Below are positions 11,399-20,259 of a stretch of DNA of 64,000 nucleotides, piece after piece (position 1 is the stretch's first letter; each line of letters starts with the position of its first letter). This DNA comes from Candidatus Oscillochloris fontis (GTDB taxonomy: Bacteria > Chloroflexota > Chloroflexia > Chloroflexales > Chloroflexaceae), in assembly GCF_004138135.1 (NCBI RefSeq), contig NZ_RYFD01000008.1, positions 52,877 to 116,876 of the forward strand, given 5' to 3'. The translations under genes were made by a program, and so were the position numbers. Below the pieces are notes generated by a model. It saw only the letters and a list, made by a program, of their open reading frames with translations. It was not told where the DNA came from and searched no databases.

Positions 11399-11767
11399 TC
11401 AAATGACATCGTGCGGCGGTGCATCATCATCGGCAGCATCCGGTTGAAGTGGGGCCGCAGCCGATACCGCAAGCCCCTGGATGTAGAGTAGCAGATTATG
11501 TTGATTGTCTGCGGAGAGTGGTTCGGTACGCAGTGCGCGTTGGAGTATCTGCCGCTTCAGCGCCTGTTCCCAGCATGTAACACTATGGCACAGGTAGGCT
11601 CCGCGTCCGTGAGACTTCCCGCTGGGATCAGCCACGACCGATCCTTCAGGTGTACGCACCAAGCGGATCAGACCGCGTTTGGCATCGGTGCGCCGACATG
11701 CAATACATGTCCGTTGCGGTACATGCTTCACCCGATTCGGCGTCTGCTTCTTCCCTGACTGAACCAT
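11399..11767 (-). CDS. ylxR: YlxR-family RNA-binding protein
   Basis: Small protein of the DUF448/YlxR family, conserved between nusA and infB. The signature VPQRTCIACRRTDAKRGLIR lies near the N terminus and GRGAYLCHSVTCWEQA follows. Basic residues fit nucleic-acid binding. The ATG at 11767 gives MVQSGKKQTPNRVK; GTG codons directly upstream are alternative starts. The C-terminal 30 residues are acidic and alanine-rich (AAPLQPDAADDDAPP), longer than in many relatives. Lies 38 bases after nusA. In Bacillus the family has been linked to RNase P modulation; no such role can be shown here. Confidence 0.9.
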   Translation of the reverse strand: MVQSGKKQTPNRVKHVPQRTCIACRRTDAKRGLIRLVRTPEGSVVADPSGKSHGRGAYLCHSVTCWEQALKRQILQRALRTEPLSADNQHNLLLYIQGLAVSAAAPLQPDAADDDAPPHDVI

Positions 11768-11805
11768 CACCACCTCAATTCCGCAACATCCCTCTGAAGG
11801 ATGGG

Positions 11806-13140
11806 TTACAGATCCTCCTCCTCTTCAACCCTATCCACATCCCCGCTCTCAACCAGGATATAGGAGGCAATAAGGCGATCCTGATAGTAGATATAGAGCT
11901 TCTGCGAGGTCGCCCGCAGTTGCACTGTCTCACCGATCAGATCATTCCCTAGCGGGCCATAGTTTGCCTTTTGGTAGACAATCGTACCATTTGGCTGCAC
12001 CTTACGTGATTCGACCTTGGCATTGGTCAGTTCGACCTCAGTAGCCATGGCCTCAGCCTCAGCGTAGCCACGCACCTCAGCCGCAGCGCGCTCTTCTTCA
12101 AGCAGTGTGGTTGCACTCTTGATATCAATGCGCCAGCCGGAGAGTTTGGCGGCCAGACGTACATTTTGGCCCTCTTTACCGATAGCCAATGAGAGTTGCT
12201 TATCAGGGACAATCACCAAGGCGACGTGATCATCTTCGTTGAGATGAACCTCGACCACCTGGGCTGGTGAGAGTGCATTGGCGATCAGATCCTTTGGATC
12301 GGGCGACCACTGCACGACATCAATCTTCTCGCCATTCAGTTCATTGACGATATTCTGAATGCGGATGCCGCGCATACCGACACACGAACCCACCGGGTCA
12401 ATACCCTCTTGGCGGGCAGCGACAGCTACCTTGGTGCGCAGGCCAGGTTCGCGGGCGATAGACTTGATCTCGACAGTCCCATTAAAGATCTCCGGCACCT
12501 CCATTTCAAAGAGGCGCACGATCAGATTTTTATGGGTTCGCGAGGCGATCAGGCGCGGGCCGCGATCTTCCTTACGGATCTCCATCAGGTAGACCTTGAG
12601 CCGCTGACCGTGGTAGTAGCGGTCGGCATCAACCTGTTCCTTAGGAGGAAGAATAGCCTCGGCCTTGCCCATTTCGAGGATGACATTCCCTTTGGCGAGC
12701 CGCTGAACCGTTGCGGTGATCAACTCACCTTCGCGATCCATATACTCACCATAGATATGCTCGCGCTCGACCTCTTTGATCCCCTGCAAGACCACCTGTT
12801 TGGCGGTTTGTGCGGCGATCCGCCCGAAGTCGTTGGGCGTGCTTTCGATGATGACCGTCTCGCCGATCTGAACATTGGGTTGCACCTTGCGCGCAACGGC
12901 TAGTTCAACCTCGAAACGCTCATCGTAGACCTCATCAACCACCTGCTTCTCAGCGAAGACCCTAGCCACGCCCGTCTGGGAATCAAGTTTGACCGAGACC
13001 TCCATTGGGGGCGGGTTATTACCGAGGGTACGCTTGTAGGCGGTGATCAGCGCCTTCTCCATCACATCAATGATCGCCTCTTTCGGGATACCCCGCTCGG
13101 CCGCAATCTGTGAGATCGCTGTATAAAAGTCGCTCTTCAT
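11806..13140 (-). CDS. nusA: Transcription termination/antitermination factor NusA
   Basis: Binds RNA polymerase and nascent RNA to control pausing and termination. The 444-residue protein begins [20 protein letters not shown]. The N-terminal RNAP-binding domain leads into an S1 domain around residues 135-200 ([20 protein letters not shown]). KH1 follows ([20 protein letters not shown]), then KH2 with [20 protein letters not shown]. The C-terminal tail is acidic ([11 protein letters not shown]) and has no E. coli-type AR repeats. No rimP is seen upstream; the gene has its own promoter and hairpin leader. First gene of the minus-strand translation/RNA cluster. Confidence 0.96.
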   Translation of the reverse strand: MKSDFYTAISQIAAERGIPKEAIIDVMEKALITAYKRTLGNNPPPMEVSVKLDSQTGVARVFAEKQVVDEVYDERFEVELAVARKVQPNVQIGETVIIESTPNDFGRIAAQTAKQVVLQGIKEVEREHIYGEYMDREGELITATVQRLAKGNVILEMGKAEAILPPKEQVDADRYYHGQRLKVYLMEIRKEDRGPRLIASRTHKNLIVRLFEMEVPEIFNGTVEIKSIAREPGLRTKVAVAARQEGIDPVGSCVGMRGIRIQNIVNELNGEKIDVVQWSPDPKDLIANALSPAQVVEVHLNEDDHVALVIVPDKQLSLAIGKEGQNVRLAAKLSGWRIDIKSATTLLEEERAAAEVRGYAEAEAMATEVELTNAKVESRKVQPNGTIVYQKANYGPLGNDLIGETVQLRATSQKLYIYYQDRLIASYILVESGDVDRVEEEEDL

Positions 13141-13165
13141 ACCTTCACTCGCCTACAACAACAAG

Positions 13166-13188
13166 AAAAGTGGGGGATACCCACTTTT
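13166..13188 (-). other. Hairpin in the nusA leader
   Basis: AAAAGTGGG and CCCACTTTT pair around a 5-base loop, 26 bases upstream of the nusA start. No T-tract follows directly, so a regulatory leader structure is more likely than a terminator. Confidence 0.5.
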
Positions 13189-13258
13189 CACAAACGCACA
13201 GCGCTAAACTGCTTGCCGCATGTCAGATATGGTTGATCCCCTTTCTGACCTACTGATT

Positions 13259-13287
13259 AGTATAACACCTCGAATCAAGTTTGGCAA
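13259..13287 (-). promoter_or_regulatory. Probable nusA operon promoter
   Basis: Minus strand TTGCCA (13282-13287) and TATACT (13259-13264) with a 17-base spacer, leaving a leader of about 110 bases before nusA. Confidence 0.7.
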
Positions 13288-13307
13288 ACCTGATCTTACG
13301 TACTATC

Positions 13308-13336
13308 TTGTCGTCAGCAAACAAATGTGCTATCAT
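13308..13336 (+). promoter_or_regulatory. Probable promoter of the 13385 gene
   Basis: TTGTCG (13308-13313) and TATCAT (13331-13336) with a 17-base spacer, divergent from the nusA promoter. The gene's AAGGAGG ribosome binding site follows at 13374-13380. Confidence 0.6.
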
Positions 13337-13384
13337 ATTCTCAGAAGGAAGGCACTTCCCTATAGTACTAACGAAGGAGGTTGT

Positions 13385-14014
13385 ATGCCTAACTCTACCT
13401 CTGATCTCCACACTATCAGCCGCACCTTTCGGGCGGCCATTCGGCTTGGTGAAGATTTTATTACCCTTGAGGAGACGATCACCCTCCCGATAGACGCAAG
13501 CGACGAGATCGTCCAGCAGGCGGTTGATCTTGGTTGGCGCATCTATACCGCACAGCGCGAGGCGGTGGCGCAACAGGTAGCGACGATCCGCGAGGCGCAA
13601 GGCCACCCGTCCGCGATCAGTGTGCGTGACCCCGACGCGCCCGCGAGTGAGAAGCAGCGCAACTATATCGCCGCACTACAAGAGGATCTGAGTTGGAACA
13701 ACGAGCAACTGAGCAGTTATGCAAGTGAGCAGCAGGTTGATCTGGTAACGATGACCAAAGGCCAAGCATCATCCTTTATTGACAGCCTGAAGAAGGTGTC
13801 CGAGGAGCGCCAGCGCTACAGTGTTGAGCAGAATCGGGCACGGGGCGATCAACCAGCGAGTGATAAACAACTCTCCGCATTGGCCCGCTTGGCCCAGATT
13901 CGGGCGGCTGATCTGGATGCCGAGACAACCCAACGTTTCGGGGTGCTCAGCAGTGCGCTGACGGATGAGCAGGCGCGGATTCTGTTGGCTGAGTGGCAAA
14001 CGAAGCGCAAGTAG
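13385..14014 (+). CDS. Uncharacterised protein with two SEKQ-type helical repeats
   Basis: A 209-residue soluble protein of unknown function. The start (MPNSTSDLHTISRTFRAA) is fixed by AAGGAGG four bases upstream. The N-terminal 75 residues contain a possible beta-hairpin region (LGEDFITLEETITLPIDASD). Then two similar segments follow: one beginning ASEKQRNYIAALQEDLSW and running to about residue 135, and one beginning PASDKQLSALARLAQIRAAD at about 155. Both share S-E/D-K-Q, leucine spacing and a late TKGQA/TDEQA turn with a closing helix. S-x-KQ-x-x-x-L helical units occur in small domains of proteins that handle single-stranded DNA, but I cannot assign a family. No signal peptide or membrane segment. 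Confidence 0.75.
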   Translation: MPNSTSDLHTISRTFRAAIRLGEDFITLEETITLPIDASDEIVQQAVDLGWRIYTAQREAVAQQVATIREAQGHPSAISVRDPDAPASEKQRNYIAALQEDLSWNNEQLSSYASEQQVDLVTMTKGQASSFIDSLKKVSEERQRYSVEQNRARGDQPASDKQLSALARLAQIRAADLDAETTQRFGVLSSALTDEQARILLAEWQTKRK

Positions 14015-14021
14015 GGTCGTA

Positions 14022-16604
14022 TCATTCTGCCAACTGGGTTTGGATGATTTGGAGTAACTGATTCAAACTGACTGGTTTGGTGAGGTACGCATTGGCACCA
14101 GCCTCCAGGCACCGTTCGCGATCCCCTGGCATGACGAGCGCGGTCAGGGCGATGATCGGTACCTTGTGCAAGCCGGGCATGTTGCGGATGAGCCGTGTGG
14201 CGGCGAGGCCATCTAGTTGGGGCATCTGGACATCCATCAGGATCAGGTTGGGATGCTGGGTGTTGGCCAGTCGTACTGCTTCGAGTCCATGGCGAGCGGT
14301 GATCACCCGAAACCCCTTGTGGGTGAGGTAGTGGCTAAGTATTTCACTGGTATCGGCGTTATCTTCAGCGAGCAGCAGCAATGCTGCTTCAGGCGTTGCG
14401 GGTGCTGGTGGTACGACAGGATTTTCTGCATAATCGGGGAGGTTGGTTGGCTGGCTATCAGGTGCCGACCGATTCCAGGGTAAGACGAACGAGAAGCGGC
14501 TACCCTCGCCGGGGGTACTCTCAACGCGTACACTCCCGCCATGCAGTTGCACGAGGCTGGCGACGAGATTCAAGCCTAGCCCGGTTCCCTCGTGGGTGCG
14601 TGTGAGGCTGCTGTCAATCTGTACGAAGGGCTGAAAGAGGCGTCCGATCTGCGCAGGGGCAATTCCGATCCCGGTATCCCATACCGTAAAGCGCACCAGA
14701 TTTTGTTCCCGATCCCCACTGACCACTAAACCCAAGCTACCCTGCTCAGGAGTGAACTTAACCGCATTACTCAGCAGATTGATCAGAATCTGTTTGAGCC
14801 GCCGCGCATCGGCCCGAATCAGATCAACCTGGGGGGCGATCTCGTAGTTGATGTGGAGTTGCTTCTTCAACGCCTGCTGGCTGATCAGGCGGATACTGGC
14901 CGCGCAGAGTTGTTCGACTACGACGAGTTGCATGTCGAGATCGGCATGGCCGGATTCGATCTTGGCCACATCCAAGACATCATTGATCAGTTCCAACAGA
15001 TGGCGTCCGCTCTCTTCGATGGTATGGAGAGCTTTCTTGGCTCCATCCGAGAGTGGGCCATAGAAGCCATCCAGGCACATCTCAGTACGACCCAGGATGG
15101 CGTTGAGCGGGGTGCGCAGTTCGTGGCTCATGTTGGCCAGAAACTCGTCCTTCACCCGTGCCGCATGGGCGAGGTTGAGGTTGGCGATACTCAGTTCGCG
15201 GGTACGTTCCGCCACGCGCTGTTCGAGCGCATCGAGCGCTTCGGTGAGCAACTGCTGAGAGTGTTGGAGTTCGGATTCGGCTTGGCTCCGCTCATCCTCG
15301 ACATCAATTTTGTGCAGCGCAAATGCCAGATCGCGGGCGAGTTCGGCAAAGAGATTTTGATCCTCGACATCCTCGACAAAGCCAGCCGGAACCCCCACCG
15401 ACATGACCCCATAGCTCTTGCCGTTATAGGTGAGTTGGGAGACTAAACGATCCTGCTCGGCACAGATCGTATTCAGTGGGCAGCCGATACAACTCTTTTG
15501 CTGACGCATCACTAGCACCGAGTTGGACTCCATCACATCGTCGCTACACCATGACATCACCTGATCCTGATGCATGTCACGATTGATTGGCCTACTCATT
15601 CCCGCACTGGCAACGGCGAGAATATGGCGCTGGGCATCGGTACGCACGATCCAGGCATTCAGGTAGCCAAAGGTCTGGATGAGACTATCGCATGCTCCCT
15701 GAATCAAGCGGTCACGATCTGCTACTTCGACAATCAGCCGGTTGACGCGCCGGATTCCGTTCAACACCGCATTGAGGTGATTGATACGTTGCTGCGTTGC
15801 AATGCGCTCGGTCATATCCTCAACAATCAGGAGGAAGGTCTGATCTTCCTCAAAATCAATCCGATCATACGAGCAACTTGCCTGGAAGCGCGTACCATCC
15901 TTACGCAGTATGCTGAGTTCGATCTGGTGGACACTGCCATCACGCAGCGCTTGGGTGCGCAGCGCATCAAGCGCTGCGTCATCGGTTGAGAGGGCGCTGA
16001 TATGCAGGTGGCGAAATTCATCGAGCGTGTAGCCACACAGATCCAGGATGGTCTGGTTAGCAATCACGATCTGACCATCAAGTGTGATCAGGCCAATTCC
16101 GAAGGGTACACACTGAAAGAGCAGACTGAAACGGTGTTCTGACTCGCGCAGGGCGCGTTCGGCCTGCTGCAAGCGACGCTCAGTCTTGATCTGCTGGATG
16201 GTCTGTTGCACCACCGTCGGCAAGAGATCAAGAAAGGTCTCGTTCTTGGTCAGATAATCGCGGGCACCCAACTTCATCATCTCAACCGCGATGCGCTCAT
16301 CGCCATTGCCGGTCATCACGATAAAGGGTGGCATCCGCTGCTGTTGTTGCAACGTTAGGACAATCTCTTTGGCGGTCATATCGGGCAAGCGATAATCGAG
16401 CAGCAACAAGGTGTCAGGCAGCGTTGCCACAAGTTGAATGGCCTCAGCCCCACTCAGTACCCCCTCGACATGCAGGCCATGACGCCGTAAATGGCGCTGA
16501 ATCAGGCGGTTCAGCCCCTGATCATCATCCACGACCAACAGGTTAAGTTGTTCACGTGCGGCACTGGTGGAGGGTTCAGGCTCTGCACAAAGAGATGGGT
16601 TCAT
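14022..16604 (-). CDS. Hybrid histidine kinase: REC-PAS-GAF-HisKA-HATPase-REC
   Basis: Soluble sensor kinase of about 860 residues with receivers at both ends. The N-terminal receiver has LLVVDDDQGLNRLI and the phospho-acceptor in LLLLDYRLPD. PAS begins at SEHRFSLLFQCVPFGIGLIT. A GAF-like domain carries CIGCPLNTIC, a Cys-x-x-Cys-x5-Cys cluster that may bind a metal. HisKA is LANMSHELRTPLNAILGR with a predicted coiled coil before it. HATPase has INLLSNAVKFT and TGIGIAPAQIG. The C-terminal receiver has LLLAEDNADT and LILMDVQMPQLDG. The ATG at 16604 (MNPSLCAEPEP) is preferred over a GTG at 16619. Ends 8 bases from the convergent 13385 gene. Stimulus unknown. Confidence 0.92.
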   Translation of the reverse strand: MNPSLCAEPEPSTSAAREQLNLLVVDDDQGLNRLIQRHLRRHGLHVEGVLSGAEAIQLVATLPDTLLLLDYRLPDMTAKEIVLTLQQQQRMPPFIVMTGNGDERIAVEMMKLGARDYLTKNETFLDLLPTVVQQTIQQIKTERRLQQAERALRESEHRFSLLFQCVPFGIGLITLDGQIVIANQTILDLCGYTLDEFRHLHISALSTDDAALDALRTQALRDGSVHQIELSILRKDGTRFQASCSYDRIDFEEDQTFLLIVEDMTERIATQQRINHLNAVLNGIRRVNRLIVEVADRDRLIQGACDSLIQTFGYLNAWIVRTDAQRHILAVASAGMSRPINRDMHQDQVMSWCSDDVMESNSVLVMRQQKSCIGCPLNTICAEQDRLVSQLTYNGKSYGVMSVGVPAGFVEDVEDQNLFAELARDLAFALHKIDVEDERSQAESELQHSQQLLTEALDALEQRVAERTRELSIANLNLAHAARVKDEFLANMSHELRTPLNAILGRTEMCLDGFYGPLSDGAKKALHTIEESGRHLLELINDVLDVAKIESGHADLDMQLVVVEQLCAASIRLISQQALKKQLHINYEIAPQVDLIRADARRLKQILINLLSNAVKFTPEQGSLGLVVSGDREQNLVRFTVWDTGIGIAPAQIGRLFQPFVQIDSSLTRTHEGTGLGLNLVASLVQLHGGSVRVESTPGEGSRFSFVLPWNRSAPDSQPTNLPDYAENPVVPPAPATPEAALLLLAEDNADTSEILSHYLTHKGFRVITARHGLEAVRLANTQHPNLILMDVQMPQLDGLAATRLIRNMPGLHKVPIIALTALVMPGDRERCLEAGANAYLTKPVSLNQLLQIIQTQLAE

Positions 16605-16650
16605 CACAGACTCACACACGCATAACTATTCACGCTTTTGGGCCTTGCGG

Positions 16651-16721
16651 AGGCGAAGCACCGCCTACCATGTGGCCGAGAGAAGACGGACTGGGTTGGA
16701 TGGTGATGCTTCGCCCCTACG
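16651..16721. repeat. Degenerate TAGGGGCGAAGC hairpin repeat
   Basis: Arms GGCGAAGCACCGCCTACCAT and GGATGGTGATGCTTCGCCCC resemble the repeats at 6817-6990. The right edge overlaps the end of the Rcp-like regulator gene: its stop TAG is the first bases of the repeat arm read on the minus strand. Confidence 0.75.
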
Positions 16722-17181
16722 AGATTGATGGGACTTGCACAATTGTGAAGAAGAGGCCAAGTTGACGGATGGCCTCAATAAATTTGTTGTAGTCCACCGG
16801 TTTGGTAACATAATTACTACACCCCAGCATGTGACAGCGCTCGATCTCGTTCGGATCTTCGGTGGTGGTCAGCATGGTGACGGGCAACTTCCGCAGGTCT
16901 GGGTCGGCCTTGATGCGGCGCAGCACCTCAACCCCATCCACCTTGGGCATACGGATATCGAGGACGAGGAGGTAGGAGCGCCCCGCATCACGCTGGGGGC
17001 CATTGCCAGTACGGAAGAGGAAATCGAGGATCTCCTGACCATTCAGGAAGTGGATGATCTGGTTACGCAGCCCCGCCCGACGTAGGTTTTTTTGGATGAG
17101 CGTGGCATGGCCCGCATCATCTTCAGCAATGAGAATAATGACTTCGTCTGTCACAGGTATATCTTTCTGTGCATGACTCAT
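16717..17181 (-). CDS. CheY-like single-domain response regulator (Rcp type)
   Basis: A 154-residue stand-alone receiver. ILIAEDDAGHATLIQKNLRR gives the acidic pocket, LLVLDIRMPKVDG the phospho-acceptor Asp, MLTTTEDPNEIERCHMLGC the switch region and NYVTKPVDYNKF the conserved Lys. The sequence is closest to Rcp1/RcpA regulators that partner phytochrome-like kinases. Its start overlaps the stop of the following kinase gene by 4 bases, so the pair is coupled and the kinase is its likely donor. The C terminus QVPSIS-stop ends in the TAG of an intergenic repeat, so the last residues may not be ancestral. No output domain. Confidence 0.92.
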   Translation of the reverse strand: MSHAQKDIPVTDEVIILIAEDDAGHATLIQKNLRRAGLRNQIIHFLNGQEILDFLFRTGNGPQRDAGRSYLLVLDIRMPKVDGVEVLRRIKADPDLRKLPVTMLTTTEDPNEIERCHMLGCSNYVTKPVDYNKFIEAIRQLGLFFTIVQVPSIS

Positions 17182-19049
17182 AGCGCCTCCGGTAGCGCAA
17201 CAAAGAACTGGCTCCCAACACCAAGTGTTGATTCAACCTTGATCCATCCGCTGTGGCGATCCACAATCGTGCGTACAATTGTCAGCCCTAAGCCTTCACC
17301 CTCACTATGCGCGGGATCAAGCCGGTAGTAGAGTTCAAAGATCTTCTCCTGATGTTCAGGAGCCAGACCCATACCATTGTCGGCAATACAGTAGACCACC
17401 ATTCCCTTGGATTTGGTGGCACTGATGGTGATCTCGCCGGGACGGTTGGGATCGAGATATTTGAGGGCATTATTGATCAGATTGGCAAAGATCTGACTCA
17501 CCTGCATTGCATCGCCACGACAGGCAGGGAGTGGGTGCAGATTGACCTGTACCCCGGCCTGTTTGATCTCAAAATCGAGTGCGTTGAGGGTCTCGTGTAC
17601 CATGCGTTGAATGTCGAGGGTTTCGATGCTGAGATCTTTCCGCCCCAAGCGTGAGAGCCGCAACAGCCCTTTGAGCAGGGTATCCATGCGGCTTACGCCA
17701 TTCAAGATATAGTGGAGCGATTCAGGAATCTCATCCTTGATCAGGAGGTTGATCATATCACGTTGGGCATCGGGCATGGCGAGGGTTGCCAACTGCTGGC
17801 TGAGATCATCCAACGTGGCTTGCAGTTCGCGGCTAAAGCCCTGCACATTCACCAGTGGTGAGCGTAGGTCGTGCGAGGTGACATAGACGATCTGCTCCAG
17901 TTCACGGTTCTTGCGTGCCAGTTCGCGGCTCAGATTCTCATGGGCGCGTTCAACCTGTTTGAGCGTGGTGATATTGATTGCCAACTCGAAGCGCACATCA
18001 CGGCCATCGGGCCAGCGAATGATCTGATCGGTAATGAGCAGATCAATATTCATTATCGGATTATGGTACTCCCAAACATGGGGTTGACGGGTCTTGAGAA
18101 TAATCTCGTTGGTACAGAAGGAGCAGCGTTCGGATAAGCCCTGAAACTCACAGTAGCACTTCTTCCCTACTGGATCATGGCCGAGCAACTCCTGAAAGAC
18201 CTTATTCACAAAGAGAACCTCATCGGTCGCCGGATCAACCACATAGAGGATCGCGGGGAAGGCATCGAAGATGGTGAGGAACTGCTCGTGCTGTTCTTGC
18301 AGACGCCGTTCAGTTTTCCGTTGTTCGGTAATATCACGCGCAAAGACGACCATCAACGGTTCATGGCTATCAATTAGGCGTACACTGATCTCGACATCAA
18401 ACAGCGTACCATCCTTGCGGCGGTGGCGGCTTTCGAAGCGGACCAACCCGGTTGCCATGATCGTGTTGATGCGCTGCTTGACTGCCTCTTCATCGTCATC
18501 GGCCTCAACATCCGCAATATGCAGCTTGAGCAACTCCTCACGGCTATAGCCACTCAATTGGCAATAGGCATCATTGACCATAATGAAGCGTTCATCCCGG
18601 ACGCGGATGGCCCAGAAGCCATCCATGGTGGTCTCGATGATCTCTTCATAGGGCAAGGGGAGGCTCTGCATATGGGCTTGTTTGAGCATTGCGAGGCGCA
18701 TGAGTAAGCGCACTTGGGCCACAAGTTGCTGGTCATTGAAGGGGCGCAGCAGCCAGAGATCGATCACTTCATCAGTGGGGGATGGCTGCGGGAGCGTTGC
18801 AGTAATGAGTGCGCAATGGAGGTCATGGGGAGGACGGGCGGACTGCAATGCAGCGCAAAGATCGCGCCCTGCCGCATGCTCAATCAGCGCCACGGCGGGG
18901 TACGCCTCCAGGTTGATCTGCAAGGCCGCATCGGCTGTTGCGGCCTCGACGACATCCCAGCCCGCCGCACGGAGCGGAGTTGCAAGGGCAAGGCGGGCCG
19001 GTGCTTCGGCGTGGACGAGCAGAATAGTGGGGGCGGTCGCAGGATGCAT
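17178..19049 (-). CDS. PAS histidine kinase with degenerate N-terminal receiver
   Basis: About 623 residues. The N-terminal segment (PTILLVHAEAPARLALATPL) looks like a receiver domain, but the phospho-acceptor position reads VALIEHAAG with no aspartate, so it is probably a pseudo-receiver. Two PAS domains follow (IIETTMDGFWAIRVRDERFI and LTIFDAFPAILYVVDPATDE). The second contains CYCEFQGLSERCSFC, a cysteine-rich patch. HisKA is IVYVTSHDLRSPLVNVQGFS, as in phytochrome-like kinases. HATPase has FANLINNALKYL, DNGMGLAPEHQ and GEGLGLTIVRTIV. The ATG at 19049 has AAGGA upstream. Transcribed with the Rcp-like regulator and divergent from the NarL-type regulator at 19140. Confidence 0.9.
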   Translation of the reverse strand: MHPATAPTILLVHAEAPARLALATPLRAAGWDVVEAATADAALQINLEAYPAVALIEHAAGRDLCAALQSARPPHDLHCALITATLPQPSPTDEVIDLWLLRPFNDQQLVAQVRLLMRLAMLKQAHMQSLPLPYEEIIETTMDGFWAIRVRDERFIMVNDAYCQLSGYSREELLKLHIADVEADDDEEAVKQRINTIMATGLVRFESRHRRKDGTLFDVEISVRLIDSHEPLMVVFARDITEQRKTERRLQEQHEQFLTIFDAFPAILYVVDPATDEVLFVNKVFQELLGHDPVGKKCYCEFQGLSERCSFCTNEIILKTRQPHVWEYHNPIMNIDLLITDQIIRWPDGRDVRFELAINITTLKQVERAHENLSRELARKNRELEQIVYVTSHDLRSPLVNVQGFSRELQATLDDLSQQLATLAMPDAQRDMINLLIKDEIPESLHYILNGVSRMDTLLKGLLRLSRLGRKDLSIETLDIQRMVHETLNALDFEIKQAGVQVNLHPLPACRGDAMQVSQIFANLINNALKYLDPNRPGEITISATKSKGMVVYCIADNGMGLAPEHQEKIFELYYRLDPAHSEGEGLGLTIVRTIVDRHSGWIKVESTLGVGSQFFVALPEAL

Positions 19050-19139
19050 GATGATGTTCCTTGCCGTGCATGAGGGCGGCTTCTTCATTATACGCGATAC
19101 GCGGTCGGGCAAGCGGCGCTCCGTGCTACAATAGACATT

Positions 19140-19799
19140 ATGAGCGAACCGATCAGCATTTTATTAGCCGACGACCACACAATGTTCCGCCAGGGCTTGC
19201 GCGAGATCTTAGAGCGCAAAGGCGGCTTTAGGGTGGTTGCCGAAGTGAGCGATGGCGAAGCGGCGGTGGTGCAGGCGCGTGCCTATCGTCCCAACATCGC
19301 GTTGCTGGATGTTTCGATGCCGGGGCTAACCGGGATCGAGGCGGCGCGCCAGATTGCGAGCGCCAGCCCCACGACGCGCTCGGTGATTCTGACGATGCAC
19401 CGCGATGAGCGCACGATTCTGGAGGCATTGCGGGCGGGGGCGAACGCCTACCTACTCAAGGATGCCGATGCCAGCGAGTTGATCGAGGCCATCCGGGTGG
19501 TGCATCGCGGCGATGCGACGCTGGCGGGCAGTGCAGCGGCGCGGGTTCTCGATCTGCTGCGGCGCGGTGAAGGGGCGGTGGTTACCGGAGATCTGCTAAC
19601 TCCTCGCGAGCGCGACATTCTGGCGCTGGTGGCTCAGGGCGATGACAACCGGGCGATTGCACTCAAACTGAGCCTGTCGGAGAAGACGGTCGGCAACCGA
19701 CTGAGCGAGATCTTCCAGAAGTTGGGGGTGAGTAACCGCACCCAGGCGGCGATTGTGGCGGTGCAGCGTGGCCTCGTACCGCCGCCGGATGTGTTGTAG
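19140..19799 (+). CDS. NarL/LuxR-family response regulator
   Basis: 219 residues: receiver (ISILLADDHTMFRQGLREIL, acceptor in IALLDVSMPGLTG, Lys in NAYLLKDADASEL) and a C-terminal GerE-type helix-turn-helix (LTPRERDILALVAQGDDNRA, then LSLSEKTVGNRLSEIFQKLG). A TACAAT element at 19127-19132 places the likely transcription start at or within a base or two of the ATG, and there is no Shine-Dalgarno sequence. The message may therefore be leaderless. Divergent from the PAS kinase, which may act on it as well as on the Rcp-like protein. Confidence 0.93.
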   Translation: MSEPISILLADDHTMFRQGLREILERKGGFRVVAEVSDGEAAVVQARAYRPNIALLDVSMPGLTGIEAARQIASASPTTRSVILTMHRDERTILEALRAGANAYLLKDADASELIEAIRVVHRGDATLAGSAAARVLDLLRRGEGAVVTGDLLTPRERDILALVAQGDDNRAIALKLSLSEKTVGNRLSEIFQKLGVSNRTQAAIVAVQRGLVPPPDVL

Positions 19800-19806
19800 A
19801 TTGAGC

Positions 19807-19841
19807 ATCCCGTTGGCTTCGACAGGCTCAGCCAGCGGGAT
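19807..19841. terminator. Convergent hairpin between 19140 gene and 19847 gene
   Basis: ATCCCGTTGGCT and AGCCAGCGGGAT pair (one G-T) around an 11-base loop TCGACAGGCTC. It sits between two convergent genes and lacks a T-tract. The loop and arms resemble the hairpin in the 100-bp tandem units at 47291-47790. Confidence 0.55.
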
Positions 19842-19846
19842 AGTCG

Positions 19847-20065
19847 TTAATGATCGAAATTGGGGCGGCGCGTGCCGAGTGGCACATTGAGGATCTCAGC
19901 CGCATCACCCTCGTCTTCTTCGTGGTGATCGGCGTGGTGATCGTCATGGTGGCCGTGGCCATGCCCGGCCCCGTACTCGGTCACCAAACTTGCGGCCCGA
20001 ATGCGCCGCTCATATTCGCCATTGATTGCCGCAAGTACCCGCTTCAACAAACCCTGCTGTGCCAT
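19847..20065 (-). CDS. Small histidine-rich protein, possible metal binder
   Basis: 72 residues, MAQQGLLKRVLAAINGEYER then a basic/aromatic stretch and a His/Asp-rich segment (GHGHGHHDDHHADHHEEDEG) at residues 34-53. It ends AEILNVPLGTRRPNFDH. Such segments chelate nickel, zinc or cobalt in metallochaperones, but no known domain is visible. Support for a real gene: AAGGTGG about 3-4 bases before the ATG and a good minus-strand promoter at 20106-20133. It is convergent with the NarL-type regulator and divergent from tRNA-Val. Confidence 0.6.
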   Translation of the reverse strand: MAQQGLLKRVLAAINGEYERRIRAASLVTEYGAGHGHGHHDDHHADHHEEDEGDAAEILNVPLGTRRPNFDH

Positions 20066-20105
20066 GCCACCACCTTGTTTGTAGTATTGCTGTTGGGAGA
20101 GTCTT

Positions 20106-20133
20106 ATTATACCCAGAGTTGCACGTTCAGCAA
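20106..20133 (-). promoter_or_regulatory. Promoter of the His-rich gene
   Basis: Minus strand TTGCTG (20128-20133) and TATAAT (20106-20111), 16-base spacer. It overlaps the tRNA-Val promoter on the other strand, so the two may compete for polymerase. Confidence 0.6.
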
Positions 20134-20147
20134 GGCTATGCTATAAT
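20119..20147 (+). promoter_or_regulatory. tRNA-Val promoter
   Basis: TTGCAC (20119-20124) and TATAAT (20142-20147), 17-base spacer, about 22 bases before the tRNA. Confidence 0.8.
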
Positions 20148-20168
20148 CCTGCGCGTTGTGAGTTGTGC

Positions 20169-20245
20169 GGGCGATTAGCTCAGTTGGCTAGAGCGCATCC
20201 TTCACACGGATGAGGTCACTGGTTCGAGTCCAGTATCGCCCACCA
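20169..20245 (+). tRNA. tRNA-Val (anticodon CAC), CCA encoded
   Basis: 77 bases with a 7-bp acceptor stem (GGGCGAT/ATCGCCC), D arm GCTC...GAGC, anticodon stem CATCC/GGATG around TTCACAC with anticodon CAC, and T arm ACTGG-TTCGAGT-CCAGT. It ends in ACCA. Reads valine GTG codons. Own promoter and terminator, so it is a single-gene unit. Confidence 0.96.
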
Positions 20246-20259
20246 CATTGGTACGAAGT

